Below are positions 1 through 8,911 of a stretch of DNA of 48,702 nucleotides, in pieces. Position numbers and translations under genes: made by a program. The stretch is taken from positions 1 to 48,702 of the forward strand of contig JAFYTP010000032.1 of assembly GCA_017558775.1 (NCBI GenBank), given 5' to 3'. Positions within the stretch are counted from its first letter, which is position 1. Each line of letters begins with the position of its first letter. The stretch is from Bacteroidales bacterium (GTDB lineage: Bacteria > Bacteroidota > Bacteroidia > Bacteroidales > UBA932). Under the pieces are notes generated by a model that was given only the letters and a program-made list of their open reading frames with translations, searched no databases and was not told where the DNA came from.

Positions 1-1
1 C

Positions 2-2005
2 CGGGATAAGATCATGATCATCATTGACAAGACGGAGAACGTCGTCTGGAACAATGTCTGGATGGTGCAGCAGTATCTGGACAAGCCCGACAGTCTGGAA
101 CTTGTGTGCAGACACATCGTGGAGGGCAACCCTACGGTAAGCGGTTCCACGGTGGCGCTTGTCCCCGGTTATAACCGTTCCCATAAGCTGTTTGCTCCTT
201 ATGTCTTCGAAAGCCGGGACAGTCTGGTGTTGCTTTCCCTCGCTACGGAAGAATATGACTATCCCTCGCAGGAATGGTTCGTCAAACCTCTCGAACTGGG
301 GGGAAAATACTGGTCGGAGCCCTATCTGGATACAGGTGGCGGTAACATCCTGATGACCACGTTGTCCGTCCCCGTCATGGACCGCAAGGGTAGGCCCGCG
401 GCCGTACTCACGGCGGATGTCTCGCTGGATTGGCTTACCGCGGAGGTGGGCAGCATCAAGACGTATCCGGATGCATTCAGTATGATTGTCAGCCGCTCGG
501 GCCGGATCATGGTATGTCCGGATGAGTCCTTCGTGATGAATAAGACAATCTGGGACCTGGCAGAGCAAATGGAAGATCCTGAGCCGTTTCTGGAACTGAA
601 CAGGCAGATGCTATCCTACCAGACCGGGAGTATGGTTGTCGATTTCAACCAGGACAAGCACTTTGTATTTTACGCCCCCGTGAAACGGACGGGATGGGCG
701 ATGAGCATCGTAGTACCTAAGAATACCGTTTACAGCGGCGTCCGAACCATCGGCCTGGTGACCCAGCTTATGCAGCTGCTCGGCTTGGCGATGCTTATCC
801 TGATTCTCCGATCTTTCGTCAAAAGCCTGTTGAAGAACAGGGATCTCAACGAGAAGAAGGAACGGATGGACCAGGAGCTCCATATCGCCAGTGAAATCCA
901 GTTGTCGATGGTTCCCAAGGTCTTCCCTCCCTTCCCGGAGCGCCACGACCTGGATATGGCGGCGACCATCGTCCCGGCCAAGGAGGTGGGCGGCGACCTG
1001 TATGATTTCTTCATCCGGGACGAGAAGTTGTTCTTCTGCATCGGCGATGTGAGCGGGAAGGGCGTGCCGGCCTCGTTGGTGATGGCCGTCACCCGTTCTT
1101 CCTTCCGCAACGCCGCAGGCAAGGAAGACAGCCCTGGAAGCATCGTGACGTCGATGAACGACAGCTTGGCCGCTATGAACGAAAACAATATGTTTGTCAC
1201 GTTCTTCTGCGGCGTGCTGGACCTCGCCAGCGGGCGGCTGCGCTACTGCAACGCCGGTCACAATCCGCCGAAGACGCTCACCGACGAAATCCGGACCTTG
1301 CCGGTCCAACCCAATCTTCCCCTTGGCGTTATCCCGGGAATGCAATACGTCGAACAGGAAACCGTTTTCCACTATGACGACGCCCTGTTCCTCTATACTG
1401 ACGGTCTCACCGAGGCCGAAAACACCCAGCACGAGCAGTTCGGCGATGAACGGATGCTAACGGCCCTGCATACAAGGGAATCCGCTGACAAGCATCTGGA
1501 GAATATCAAACAGAAAGTGAAAGGATTCGTGGGTGAAGCGTCTCAGAGCGACGACCTGACGATGCTGTTCATCCATTATCTGGGCGGAAGCCAGCCGGAG
1601 GTCCGGCACCTCACCCTGCACAATGACATCCGACAGATTTCCCTGCTGCCCGGATTCCTTGAGGAGGCTACCCGTGATATGGACATCGCCCCGAGCGTCA
1701 CGAGCCAGCTGAACCTGGCCCTGGAGGAGGCCGTTGCCAATGTCATCAGCTACGCCTATCCGGAAGGGACCGATGGGACCGTGGACATCGACGCAAAACG
1801 GGATGGGAACAGCATTTCCTTCGTCATCTCCGACAGCGGAACGGCTTTCGACCCTACTGCCCGGGAAAGTGTCGATATTTCCGCGGGTGTGGACGAGCGT
1901 CCGGTCGGCGGGCTCGGCATCCACCTCATCCGGGAAATCATGGACACGGTGAGCTATGAACGCCGGGACGGCAAGAACATATTGACAATAACCAAAAACA
2001 TTTAA
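2..2005 (+). CDS. Membrane sensor / PP2C (SpoIIE-RsbU) phosphatase with RsbW-like ATPase domain, 5' partial
   Basis: This is a signalling protein of the partner-switching type. The reading frame is open to the left edge, so the N-terminus lies outside the window; residue numbers here count from the ATG at 14. Residues 1-240 look like the outer part of a Cache sensor domain, followed by a membrane helix at about 245-268 and a charged linker. The PP2C domain (about 290-520) has the metal-binding stretches GGDLYDF and GDVSGKG and a late SDDLT. The last 120 residues form a histidine-kinase-type ATPase fold with an N-box (LALEEAVANVISYAYP) and a G-box (VGGLGIHLI). Having the phosphatase and the anti-sigma-kinase-like domain in one chain is known in RsbU/RsbW fusions. 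The STAS gene four bases downstream is the expected substrate. The input signal and target sigma factor are not visible. Confidence 0.9.
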   Translation, partial: RDKIMIIIDKTENVVWNNVWMVQQYLDKPDSLELVCRHIVEGNPTVSGSTVALVPGYNRSHKLFAPYVFESRDSLVLLSLATEEYDYPSQEWFVKPLELGGKYWSEPYLDTGGGNILMTTLSVPVMDRKGRPAAVLTADVSLDWLTAEVGSIKTYPDAFSMIVSRSGRIMVCPDESFVMNKTIWDLAEQMEDPEPFLELNRQMLSYQTGSMVVDFNQDKHFVFYAPVKRTGWAMSIVVPKNTVYSGVRTIGLVTQLMQLLGLAMLILILRSFVKSLLKNRDLNEKKERMDQELHIASEIQLSMVPKVFPPFPERHDLDMAATIVPAKEVGGDLYDFFIRDEKLFFCIGDVSGKGVPASLVMAVTRSSFRNAAGKEDSPGSIVTSMNDSLAAMNENNMFVTFFCGVLDLASGRLRYCNAGHNPPKTLTDEIRTLPVQPNLPLGVIPGMQYVEQETVFHYDDALFLYTDGLTEAENTQHEQFGDERMLTALHTRESADKHLENIKQKVKGFVGEASQSDDLTMLFIHYLGGSQPEVRHLTLHNDIRQISLLPGFLEEATRDMDIAPSVTSQLNLALEEAVANVISYAYPEGTDGTVDIDAKRDGNSISFVISDSGTAFDPTARESVDISAGVDERPVGGLGIHLIREIMDTVSYERRDGKNILTITKNI

Positions 2006-2009
2006 CCAT

Positions 2010-2312
2010 ATGGAAATTGACATTACACGCGAAAACGAGGAAGTGATTGTCCGCCTGTCCGGACGGCTGGACACTCCCGGTGCGCAGGAGATTGCACCCA
2101 AGATCAACGATCTGCTGGAAGAGACCGGCAAGACCGTCATCCTGGATTGCTCGGATATGTCATATATCTCCAGCTCGGGCCTGCGTATTTTCCTGACCCT
2201 GCGCAAGTCTGCCGCCGACAAGGGCGGCCGGATCATCGTCCGCAACATCTGCAACGACGTCAGGAACGTATTCATGATGACCGGTTTCCTGAACCTCTTC
2301 GAGATTGAATGA
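2010..2312 (+). CDS. STAS-domain anti-sigma factor antagonist
   Basis: This 100-residue single-domain STAS protein resembles SpoIIAA/RsbV. The phosphorylation loop reads SYISSSGLRI at residues 51-60; by alignment with the DSSGL motif of SpoIIAA, Ser55 is the likely phosphosite. The Asp that normally precedes it is a Ser here. It begins four bases after the phosphatase/ATPase gene and its stop overlaps the next start (ATGA), so the three genes are probably one transcript. The expected job is to be dephosphorylated by the upstream PP2C domain and to bind an anti-sigma ATPase domain. The ORF is full-length for the family. Confidence 0.92.
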   Translation: MEIDITRENEEVIVRLSGRLDTPGAQEIAPKINDLLEETGKTVILDCSDMSYISSSGLRIFLTLRKSAADKGGRIIVRNICNDVRNVFMMTGFLNLFEIE

Positions 2313-3769
2313 TCCTGACGGTCAATCTGCTGTCCGATAACCTGCTTCTGCTGGCGTCTCTGCTGGTCATCGCGGCCGTGCTGGTCACGAAGGTCGGCAC
2401 CAGGTTCGGCGTGCCGGCCCTGCTGCTGTTCCTCCTGCTGGGAATGGGCGTCGGCGAGGACGGGCTCGGACTCTCGTTCGACAATTATGAACTGGCGGAG
2501 TCCATCGGCCATTTCGCGATGGTCATCATCCTGTTCTCCGCCGGTCTGGAAACGTCGATGCGGGAGACGAAACCCGTGTTCAGGCAGGGAGTCCTGCTTT
2601 CCAGCCTGGGGGTTTTTCTGACAGCACTGCTGACCGGTCTTTTCATCTGGCTGATTACCAGAAAGACGGCGGGACTACCCCTCCTGGGCTGTTTCCTGCT
2701 GGCTTCGGTGATGGGCTCCACGGATTCCGCATCGGTGTTCTCCGTCCTCAGAAGCAAGAGACTGCACCTGAGAGAGAATCTGGCGTCGATGCTGGAATTG
2801 GAATCCGGTAGTAACGACCCGATGGCTTACGCCCTCACCATCATTCTGGTCAGTATCTTGTCCTCGCAGGCACGCGGCTGGGAAGCCTTGGGGAGCGGTT
2901 TTTCGATTCTTTTGCTGCAGGTCATCGTAGGACTGGCCATCGGTATTGCAGTCGGTCACGCGGCCCAATGGATGCTGGAACGGATCAAACTCGCCAGCTT
3001 CGCCCTCACGTCCATCCTGATGCTCGGTGTGGGCTGTTTCGCCAGTGGTCTCGCTACCCTCCTGTACGGAAACGGTCTGCTGGCGCTTTATTGCACGGCG
3101 ATCATCCTTGGCAACAAGGCAAAATTGACACAAAGGAAGGATATCCTCCATTTCTTCGACGGCTTCACCTGGCTGATGCAGCTGGTGATGTTCCTGATGC
3201 TAGGATTGCTCGCCCGGCCTTCCCAGATGCTGCCGGTGTTGCTGCCGGCCATCCTCATTGGCCTGTTCATGATGCTGGTCGCCCGGCCCGCCGGTGTGTT
3301 CGCCTGCCTGCTGCCGTTCAAAGGCCTGTCCACACGAGCCAAGACCTTTGTCTCTTGGGTGGGGCTCAAGGGTGCCGGTCCCATCCTCTTCGCCCTGTGC
3401 CCTGTGGTCGCCGGTCTTCCGTATGCCACGGAAATGTTCAACATCGTCTATATTATTACTCTGTTCTCCCTGCTCGTTCAGGGCGGAACGCTGGTCAGGG
3501 CGGCCGATATCCTTCACTTGAGCTATGACGAGGATCCCGTCGCCGAGACCTTCGGGATGGAAATTCCGGAAGAAATGGGCATGCTCCGGGACCATATCGT
3601 CACGGAAGAGGACCTGGCCGGCGGCGCGACACTCCGCGACCTGAACCTCCCCCACGGCATCCGCGTGATGATGGTCCGGCGGGACGACCGTTTCCTGGTC
3701 CCGCATGGCAGTATGCCGCTGGAACCCGGAGACCGCCTCGTCATCATCATGGGCGATTCGGACGATTAA
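2309..3769 (+). CDS. Potassium (or sodium)/proton antiporter, CPA1 type with RCK_C domain
   Basis: This 486-residue inner-membrane antiporter has about twelve hydrophobic segments. Residues 1-390 match the Na+/H+ exchanger fold of the CvrA/NhaP2 group, including the GSTDSASVFSVLR and ELESGSNDPMAYALT stretches expected in the transport core. Residues about 405-480 form an RCK_C (TrkA_C-like) ligand-binding domain. It is shorter than NhaP2 and I see no third domain after RCK_C. Its ATG overlaps the STAS stop codon by four bases, so it is translationally coupled to a partner-switching module, which is an unusual partner for this family. The ion (K+ versus Na+) cannot be decided from sequence. 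It converges on the mechanosensitive channel gene, overlapping it by four bases. Confidence 0.87.
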   Translation: MILTVNLLSDNLLLLASLLVIAAVLVTKVGTRFGVPALLLFLLLGMGVGEDGLGLSFDNYELAESIGHFAMVIILFSAGLETSMRETKPVFRQGVLLSSLGVFLTALLTGLFIWLITRKTAGLPLLGCFLLASVMGSTDSASVFSVLRSKRLHLRENLASMLELESGSNDPMAYALTIILVSILSSQARGWEALGSGFSILLLQVIVGLAIGIAVGHAAQWMLERIKLASFALTSILMLGVGCFASGLATLLYGNGLLALYCTAIILGNKAKLTQRKDILHFFDGFTWLMQLVMFLMLGLLARPSQMLPVLLPAILIGLFMMLVARPAGVFACLLPFKGLSTRAKTFVSWVGLKGAGPILFALCPVVAGLPYATEMFNIVYIITLFSLLVQGGTLVRAADILHLSYDEDPVAETFGMEIPEEMGMLRDHIVTEEDLAGGATLRDLNLPHGIRVMMVRRDDRFLVPHGSMPLEPGDRLVIIMGDSDD

Positions 3770-6312
3770 TCCTTCGGCACTGACTTTACATATAGATCCC
3801 GCTGCGGGAACGGAATCTCGATGCCGTTCTCGTAGAAGGCGTTGTAGATGGCTTCCTTTGCGCGGGACGGGAAGGTATAGTGCGTCTCCACCGTGGAATA
3901 CAGCGCGACGATGAGGTTCACGCTGCTGTCCCCGAAACTGTCGAAACGGACATCGACCGGGAAGGTCGGGTCAACGATGTCACGGCCGGTCTGATCCTTC
4001 GTCATGAGGGGCTCCAGGGCCTCCAGGATGACTTTCCGGGCGAAAGCGATATCGGTGCCGTACTTGACGCTGACGGGTATCTTGAGAAACTCGTAGTTCC
4101 GGCCGGTGTTCAGGTTCCGGAATTTCTTGGTGAACAGTTCCGTGTTGGTGAATGCGATCAGCGAACCGTCCTCATCTTCCACCTGCGTAGTCTGGTAGCT
4201 CAAGCGCTTGACGATGCCGCGCACACCGTCGCAGGAAATCTTGTCCCCCACGCGGATACGTCCGGCCATCAGCTGGATACCGTAGAAGAAGTTGTTGATC
4301 AGGTCCTTGAGGGCGAAACCGACACCGGCGGCGAGACCGGCGGAAATGGCGGTGAGCGTCGTTGTCGGAACGTGCAGGATGGAGAATGCAAGTATCAGGT
4401 AAAGCAACCATCCCGTCAGGGTGATGAGCGTGTTGGACAGGCTCAGATTCACGTCAGATTCCTTGAGCGGGACAGCCGAGTCTCCCCTCTTCTCGATGAT
4501 GCTGCGCAGCCTGAATACGCGGAACAGGCCCTTTACCAGATAGATCAGATACCGGAATATGAAATAAAGGCCGATGACCAGCAGCAGGTTGGACAGGGTA
4601 AGGAAACCGTATCCTTCCCGCTGAACCAGGGGCTGCCGCAACAGGTCCGCTCCTGTCAATGACAACTGATAGGCGCGGGAAGTGAGCAGGATGCTCAAAG
4701 GGAAGGAAACGAGCGTGGTGAGCGGGACGACGACCATCCGCAGCAGATCGTACAGCCAAGTGACTTCGATGAACGCGTTCTTGTCATCCTGCGGCAGGTA
4801 AGGGTTCTTCTCGTGGTAACGCATTTTCCTCTGGATCACCTTGTCCTCGTAGTAGCGCTTCATCAGGTAGAAAAGCGTGGTGATGGTGTGCAGGAGTGCC
4901 AGCTGGAAGGTCCAGAAAGTGAGCAGGAGCACGCCGATCATCGAATAGCCCGCCAGGGACAGGATGCCCGCGACGGCCATCACGCCCACGGACACCCACA
5001 TATAGCGGAGGTCCGCCGGACACACTTTCGACTTGCAGCGGACGTTTACGATACCCTGCCAGATGATGAAAAGCAGGAGAGCCGGCGGAAGAATGAGCGG
5101 CACCGAGCTGGCCGGCAGGAAGATGGCACGCATCAGGATGCAGGCGAAAGCCAGCAGCAGAGTCGGGAGATAGATGATCAGGGAAGCCTTGGCCTGATCC
5201 CCCCGGATCCGGATGAGCAGGGAAACGAAGATGGCAATGGTCAGCCACGAGAAGCGGCTCAGCAGCTGGTAGGCCATCCGCCAGTACGGGTTGCCGCGGT
5301 CCGACTTGATGAGCAGCATTGCCACGATGAAAAGCAGGATGGCGAGGATCGCCGCGAGGATGGGACGGAACGGACGGGCTCTCTCCAACCGCTTCCATTT
5401 GAAGACGAGGGAACTGATGACTGTTGCCGCCAGGACAGACAGCAGGAGCAGGAGCAGGGACAGCCCCGCATAGGTGAGGACATAACGTCCGCTCCAAGCG
5501 CCCACGACGGGAGAAATGTCCTTCACCGGTTCGGTGTGATAACGCGTGCGCAAATCGTCCTTGACGAGCCGGATGAACGACTTCCAGGTCTTGACCATAT
5601 GGCCGACGTTCACGTTGCCGCCGATGTAGCGGTTCTTCTGGGTCTCGGCATAGTTCTCCTGGGCGTAGGCATAGGCCTGCTGGAGCCGATGTTCGGTTTC
5701 CGCGATCCGGACGCTGTCCTGCATGGCCATCGTGACGGATTCCCCGTACAAGGCGGCCAGGGCGCCGGTATAATGGACACAACTGTCCAGGAGGGTCTTT
5801 CTTTCAGGGTCTTCATCGTCCAGAAATGCGTGCAGAGATTCCTGCGTGCGCAAGGAATCGGCCTGGGCCAGGGAATCCGCTGGCTGCGTCCGGTACATCT
5901 CCTGCAGGGTCTCGTTGAGCAGGGTGTAGCGGAGGAGGCCCGAACGGGCCGCGATCCGGTATTTATCGGAAAGGCGGGTCTGCTCCTGGAGTGAATTATG
6001 GATCCGCTCCACGTTTTCCAGGGCGAACGCCATGTCGAACGTCAGTTCCGGCCGCTGGGTGTAGAGCATGATCGTCACCTCGTCGGCGGAATGGAGCATC
6101 TCGGCGAACTGCTCCCGCCGCATCGGATTGTTCACCAGGAGTGAATCCGATTCGAGGGCGCCGGCATAGGACTGGCGCAGTTCCGCCAGGAGGTTCGAGA
6201 GGGTGACCCGGTAATCCTTGTCCGGGTCTGCGGAGCGGGCCGGCAACGCCAGCGTCAAGGCCGACGCTGCAACGGCGAGATATCGGAAGAATAATCGCAT
6301 TTTCACAGTCAT
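3766..6312 (-). CDS. Large MscS-family mechanosensitive ion channel
   Basis: This 848-residue protein begins with a signal peptide (about residues 1-27), followed by a long alpha-helical periplasmic region of about 220 residues. Multiple membrane helices follow (from about 270) and then the MscS core. The pore-lining helix region reads AISAGLAAGVGFALKDLINNF and the cytoplasmic beta domain GRIRVGDKISCDGVRGIV. This layout (periplasmic head, extra helices, C-terminal MscS unit) is that of MscK/MscM-like proteins, though shorter. It should open under membrane tension and relieve osmotic downshock. Its ATG shares one base with the stop of the upstream patatin gene (TAATG), so coupled translation is likely. 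An alternative start four codons in, at 6300, is possible. Confidence 0.9.
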   Translation of the reverse strand: MTVKMRLFFRYLAVAASALTLALPARSADPDKDYRVTLSNLLAELRQSYAGALESDSLLVNNPMRREQFAEMLHSADEVTIMLYTQRPELTFDMAFALENVERIHNSLQEQTRLSDKYRIAARSGLLRYTLLNETLQEMYRTQPADSLAQADSLRTQESLHAFLDDEDPERKTLLDSCVHYTGALAALYGESVTMAMQDSVRIAETEHRLQQAYAYAQENYAETQKNRYIGGNVNVGHMVKTWKSFIRLVKDDLRTRYHTEPVKDISPVVGAWSGRYVLTYAGLSLLLLLLSVLAATVISSLVFKWKRLERARPFRPILAAILAILLFIVAMLLIKSDRGNPYWRMAYQLLSRFSWLTIAIFVSLLIRIRGDQAKASLIIYLPTLLLAFACILMRAIFLPASSVPLILPPALLLFIIWQGIVNVRCKSKVCPADLRYMWVSVGVMAVAGILSLAGYSMIGVLLLTFWTFQLALLHTITTLFYLMKRYYEDKVIQRKMRYHEKNPYLPQDDKNAFIEVTWLYDLLRMVVVPLTTLVSFPLSILLTSRAYQLSLTGADLLRQPLVQREGYGFLTLSNLLLVIGLYFIFRYLIYLVKGLFRVFRLRSIIEKRGDSAVPLKESDVNLSLSNTLITLTGWLLYLILAFSILHVPTTTLTAISAGLAAGVGFALKDLINNFFYGIQLMAGRIRVGDKISCDGVRGIVKRLSYQTTQVEDEDGSLIAFTNTELFTKKFRNLNTGRNYEFLKIPVSVKYGTDIAFARKVILEALEPLMTKDQTGRDIVDPTFPVDVRFDSFGDSSVNLIVALYSTVETHYTFPSRAKEAIYNAFYENGIEIPFPQRDLYVKSVPKD

Positions 6313-8813
6313 TAGAAGTCAAAGCCGATGGAGGCGTAGGCGGTGAGTCCGGTAATGTCGCACCACTGGACGGCTACCCGGAGAGGCCCTACGATCGACT
6401 GGCGTGAATACTCCGCGCCGAAAGCGTAGATCGGGGTGACCCGGTAAACTCCTTCGAGCGAATCATCCCGTTTGAACATGCCGGCCCTGGCTGTGACATA
6501 ATTCTTGCGGAGGAAACGGTATCTCAGGTCCAGTTGGGGTACGACCGTAATCATGCTGGTAGAGCGGAATCCGGTGGAGAAGCCGAAGAACGGGATCTGC
6601 CGTTCGGTATAACGGTTTGGCATGAAACCGCCGACGACAACGGGGTGCCGGGGGTTCATCTCATCCGTATCGTTGCTAGAATTCCAGCCCAGATAGACCG
6701 TGGGGAGGATGGTAAAGTTCTCTCCGATGGTGAAAGCCGCTTCGAAACTGGCCATGGCGCTGCCGTAAGGCTTGATGGGATTGGTGGAATAAAATTCGTC
6801 CGGCACTTCCGGACCGTAACCGTCGCTGTCAGAGTCTTCGCTGCGGGTCCAGGCGATCGGGGTTTCATCCTCCATCTCTGCATTATCCCGGAAGCCCTGA
6901 AACAGTTTCCGTCCGTAGAAAACATAGCGGCCGTTCAGGGAGAGGCGGACACCCCGCGTGGGGAAATATCCGTCGTCGAAGGTATCGTACTTCATGTTCG
7001 CGAAACCGGACAACCAGTGGCTCCTCCAATCCCACGTACCCGGGCGTAGTTCCCTGACACTCAGGTAGTGTTCGTAAGGGGTCATCTCGGCCGTAAGGCC
7101 CACTCGCATCAACCCGTTCCGCATCTGGGTGTCTTCCAGATAGCCGTCCACGGCGGTACTGAGCAGTTTGTAATCAGTATCGCCCATCCAGCCGAGCAAT
7201 GTGTTCATCAGGCTGGCGCGCGCAATGATGCCGTAGGAAGGAAGGCCGATCCGGGATTTCGTGCCCCAGTCCACCGAAAAGGCCGGATTCGTACCTAACT
7301 TGAGGTCCGCCATCAACCGGATTCCGGTAAGATGGCGCGTGCCCAGGCCATAGTGCAGGGTGGCCGCCACGGTTTCGTCCGTATCAGCCCGGAGACCCAG
7401 CGCAAAATCGTTCGTCTGGCCTTTCTGGCACTCGAAGACCAGCGTGTAAGGCTCCTCCCCTTCCAGGTGGTAAGTGACGGCCTCGAAGGCATTGGTGCCA
7501 TAAATGTCGTTCAGAAGCCGCTCTATGATGGCCCGGTCATACATCCCGTCTTTGGGGATATCGGCCTTATAATGAATGCGTTCCTGTTCCCGTTCTCCGA
7601 TACCGTCGAAGCGGAGCTCGCGCACCCGGACCTTCCCCAGCGCAATGTTCACCGCCGGCGCGTGATGGGCGATATCGGGTTCCGGCTTGCCGGCCACACA
7701 GGATGCGATGGACTCGAACAGCTCCTTCTGCGCGATGGCGTTCTGATAGCCTTGCTCGATGATGTCATCGACACTCGCGTCATCGAAGGAGAGCATGGTA
7801 TACCCCTTCAGCTCGTGATGGACGCCGAGGTCCAGCATCGCGCGGGCCGGGCCGTTGGCGGAGGATGCCAGGAGGGTGATGGTCTGCAGGAGGAAGTCCA
7901 CCGGGGTGTTGAGCTCGTTCAGCTCGCGGTGGATGGACATGTCCGAGCCGATGATGATGTCCGCGCCCATGGCCTTGGCGATGTCCACGGGATAGTTATT
8001 CCGCATGCCGCCGTCCAGGAGCACTTCTCCGTCCTTGCGCACGGCCCTGAAATAGAATGGAATGGCCATTGTCGATCGCAGGGCGTCGGTGATGCTGCCC
8101 GAGGTCCAGTACTTGGGCGTCATCGCGTAAAGGTCCGTCGCGACGCAGGCATAAGGGATGGGCAGGTCGGCGAAACTGATGCTGTCCTGGTAGCCCACGC
8201 TCACGGAGCTGAGCATATTCCTCACATTAAGGCCGTACAGGAAACCATCCGGCAATCCAAGCCCCATCCGGGCGATGGACTCATTGAGCATGTCGGCCGA
8301 ATTGTGGCCGGATTCCGCCGCCATCTTGTCGGCGATCCGTTCCCGCTTGAGACGCTCGGTAAGGTCCTCATTGTCATAGTGATGCGGGATGCGGATGACG
8401 TATTTATCGCGGTATTTCCGGAGTTTATAGTCGATGTATTCGTTCGGGATGTTGTCCGACATCATGATGGGCCATTCGATGGCGCGCACCAGCGAATCCA
8501 GCTGGTCATGCTTGTAGCCCAGGGCGTACAAACCGCCCACGAGGCCACCCATACTGGTTCCCGTCACGACATCGACAGGGATGCCCAATTCTTCCATGTA
8601 TTTGATGACACCCAGATGCGCAAGGCCGCGGGCACCGCCGCCGGCCAAAACGAGGCCCACCGTGGGCCGGTACTGCCGGATGGAGTCCATGCGTGCGCGG
8701 ACCTTGGCAAAGGCGATGGAATCGGCCTCCGGAGTGGCGCTGGAGAGAATTTGTGCACTGGCCCCGAAACTGCAGGTCAAGGAAAACAGAAGGACTGCTA
8801 TCAGTTTTTTCAT
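6312..8813 (-). CDS. Patatin-like phospholipase with POTRA-like segment and C-terminal beta-barrel
   Basis: This 833-residue exported protein has a signal peptide ending at about residue 20 (FGASA-Q). The patatin domain (about 50-320) has the oxyanion motif AGGGARG, the nucleophile motif GTSMG (Ser87) and the catalytic DGG. A POTRA-like region follows (VRVRELRFDGI), then about 370 residues of alternating amphipathic strands typical of an Omp85-like barrel. The whole resembles the patatin-POTRA-barrel order of PlpD (type Vd secretion). It probably acts on phospholipids at the outer membrane. I chose the ATG at 8813 because it starts the signal peptide and lies about 30 bases below a perfect -7 box; earlier in-frame codons lie upstream of or inside that box. 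It is followed by and coupled to the MscS gene. Confidence 0.9.
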   Translation of the reverse strand: MKKLIAVLLFSLTCSFGASAQILSSATPEADSIAFAKVRARMDSIRQYRPTVGLVLAGGGARGLAHLGVIKYMEELGIPVDVVTGTSMGGLVGGLYALGYKHDQLDSLVRAIEWPIMMSDNIPNEYIDYKLRKYRDKYVIRIPHHYDNEDLTERLKRERIADKMAAESGHNSADMLNESIARMGLGLPDGFLYGLNVRNMLSSVSVGYQDSISFADLPIPYACVATDLYAMTPKYWTSGSITDALRSTMAIPFYFRAVRKDGEVLLDGGMRNNYPVDIAKAMGADIIIGSDMSIHRELNELNTPVDFLLQTITLLASSANGPARAMLDLGVHHELKGYTMLSFDDASVDDIIEQGYQNAIAQKELFESIASCVAGKPEPDIAHHAPAVNIALGKVRVRELRFDGIGEREQERIHYKADIPKDGMYDRAIIERLLNDIYGTNAFEAVTYHLEGEEPYTLVFECQKGQTNDFALGLRADTDETVAATLHYGLGTRHLTGIRLMADLKLGTNPAFSVDWGTKSRIGLPSYGIIARASLMNTLLGWMGDTDYKLLSTAVDGYLEDTQMRNGLMRVGLTAEMTPYEHYLSVRELRPGTWDWRSHWLSGFANMKYDTFDDGYFPTRGVRLSLNGRYVFYGRKLFQGFRDNAEMEDETPIAWTRSEDSDSDGYGPEVPDEFYSTNPIKPYGSAMASFEAAFTIGENFTILPTVYLGWNSSNDTDEMNPRHPVVVGGFMPNRYTERQIPFFGFSTGFRSTSMITVVPQLDLRYRFLRKNYVTARAGMFKRDDSLEGVYRVTPIYAFGAEYSRQSIVGPLRVAVQWCDITGLTAYASIGFDF

Positions 8814-8843
8814 CGTTGTCAGGTTATGTGGCTGTTCAATCTT

Positions 8844-8851
8844 CAAATATA
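8844..8851 (-). promoter_or_regulatory. -7 box of the patatin-MscS operon promoter
   Basis: The reverse strand reads TATATTTG, an exact match to the Bacteroidota -7 consensus TAnnTTTG, about 30 bases before the patatin ATG. The -33 region is imperfect. It is half of an inverted pair with the box at 8883-8890. Confidence 0.65.
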
Positions 8852-8882
8852 CGAAATGTTTAGACATCTCGTTGAAAAAGTG

Positions 8883-8890
8883 TATATTTG
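8883..8890 (+). promoter_or_regulatory. -7 box for the secreted hypothetical gene
   Basis: The sequence TATATTTG is an exact TAnnTTTG match. TTTA at 8859-8862 sits 20 bases upstream as a possible -33 box. The predicted transcript start lies about 15-20 bases before the ATG at 8912, which argues against the earlier ATG at 8891. Confidence 0.65.
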
Positions 8891-8911
8891 ATGCCAACTA
8901 AACTTGACCAC

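Noticed and set aside
7332-8891. 519-codon plus-strand open frame opposite the patatin gene
   Set aside because: The patatin gene has catalytic motifs and a signal peptide on the minus strand, and this frame has none.
8888-8893. TTG (8888) or ATG (8891) as start of the secreted hypothetical gene
   Set aside because: Both overlap or touch the -7 box, and the signal peptide begins at the ATG pair 8912/8915.
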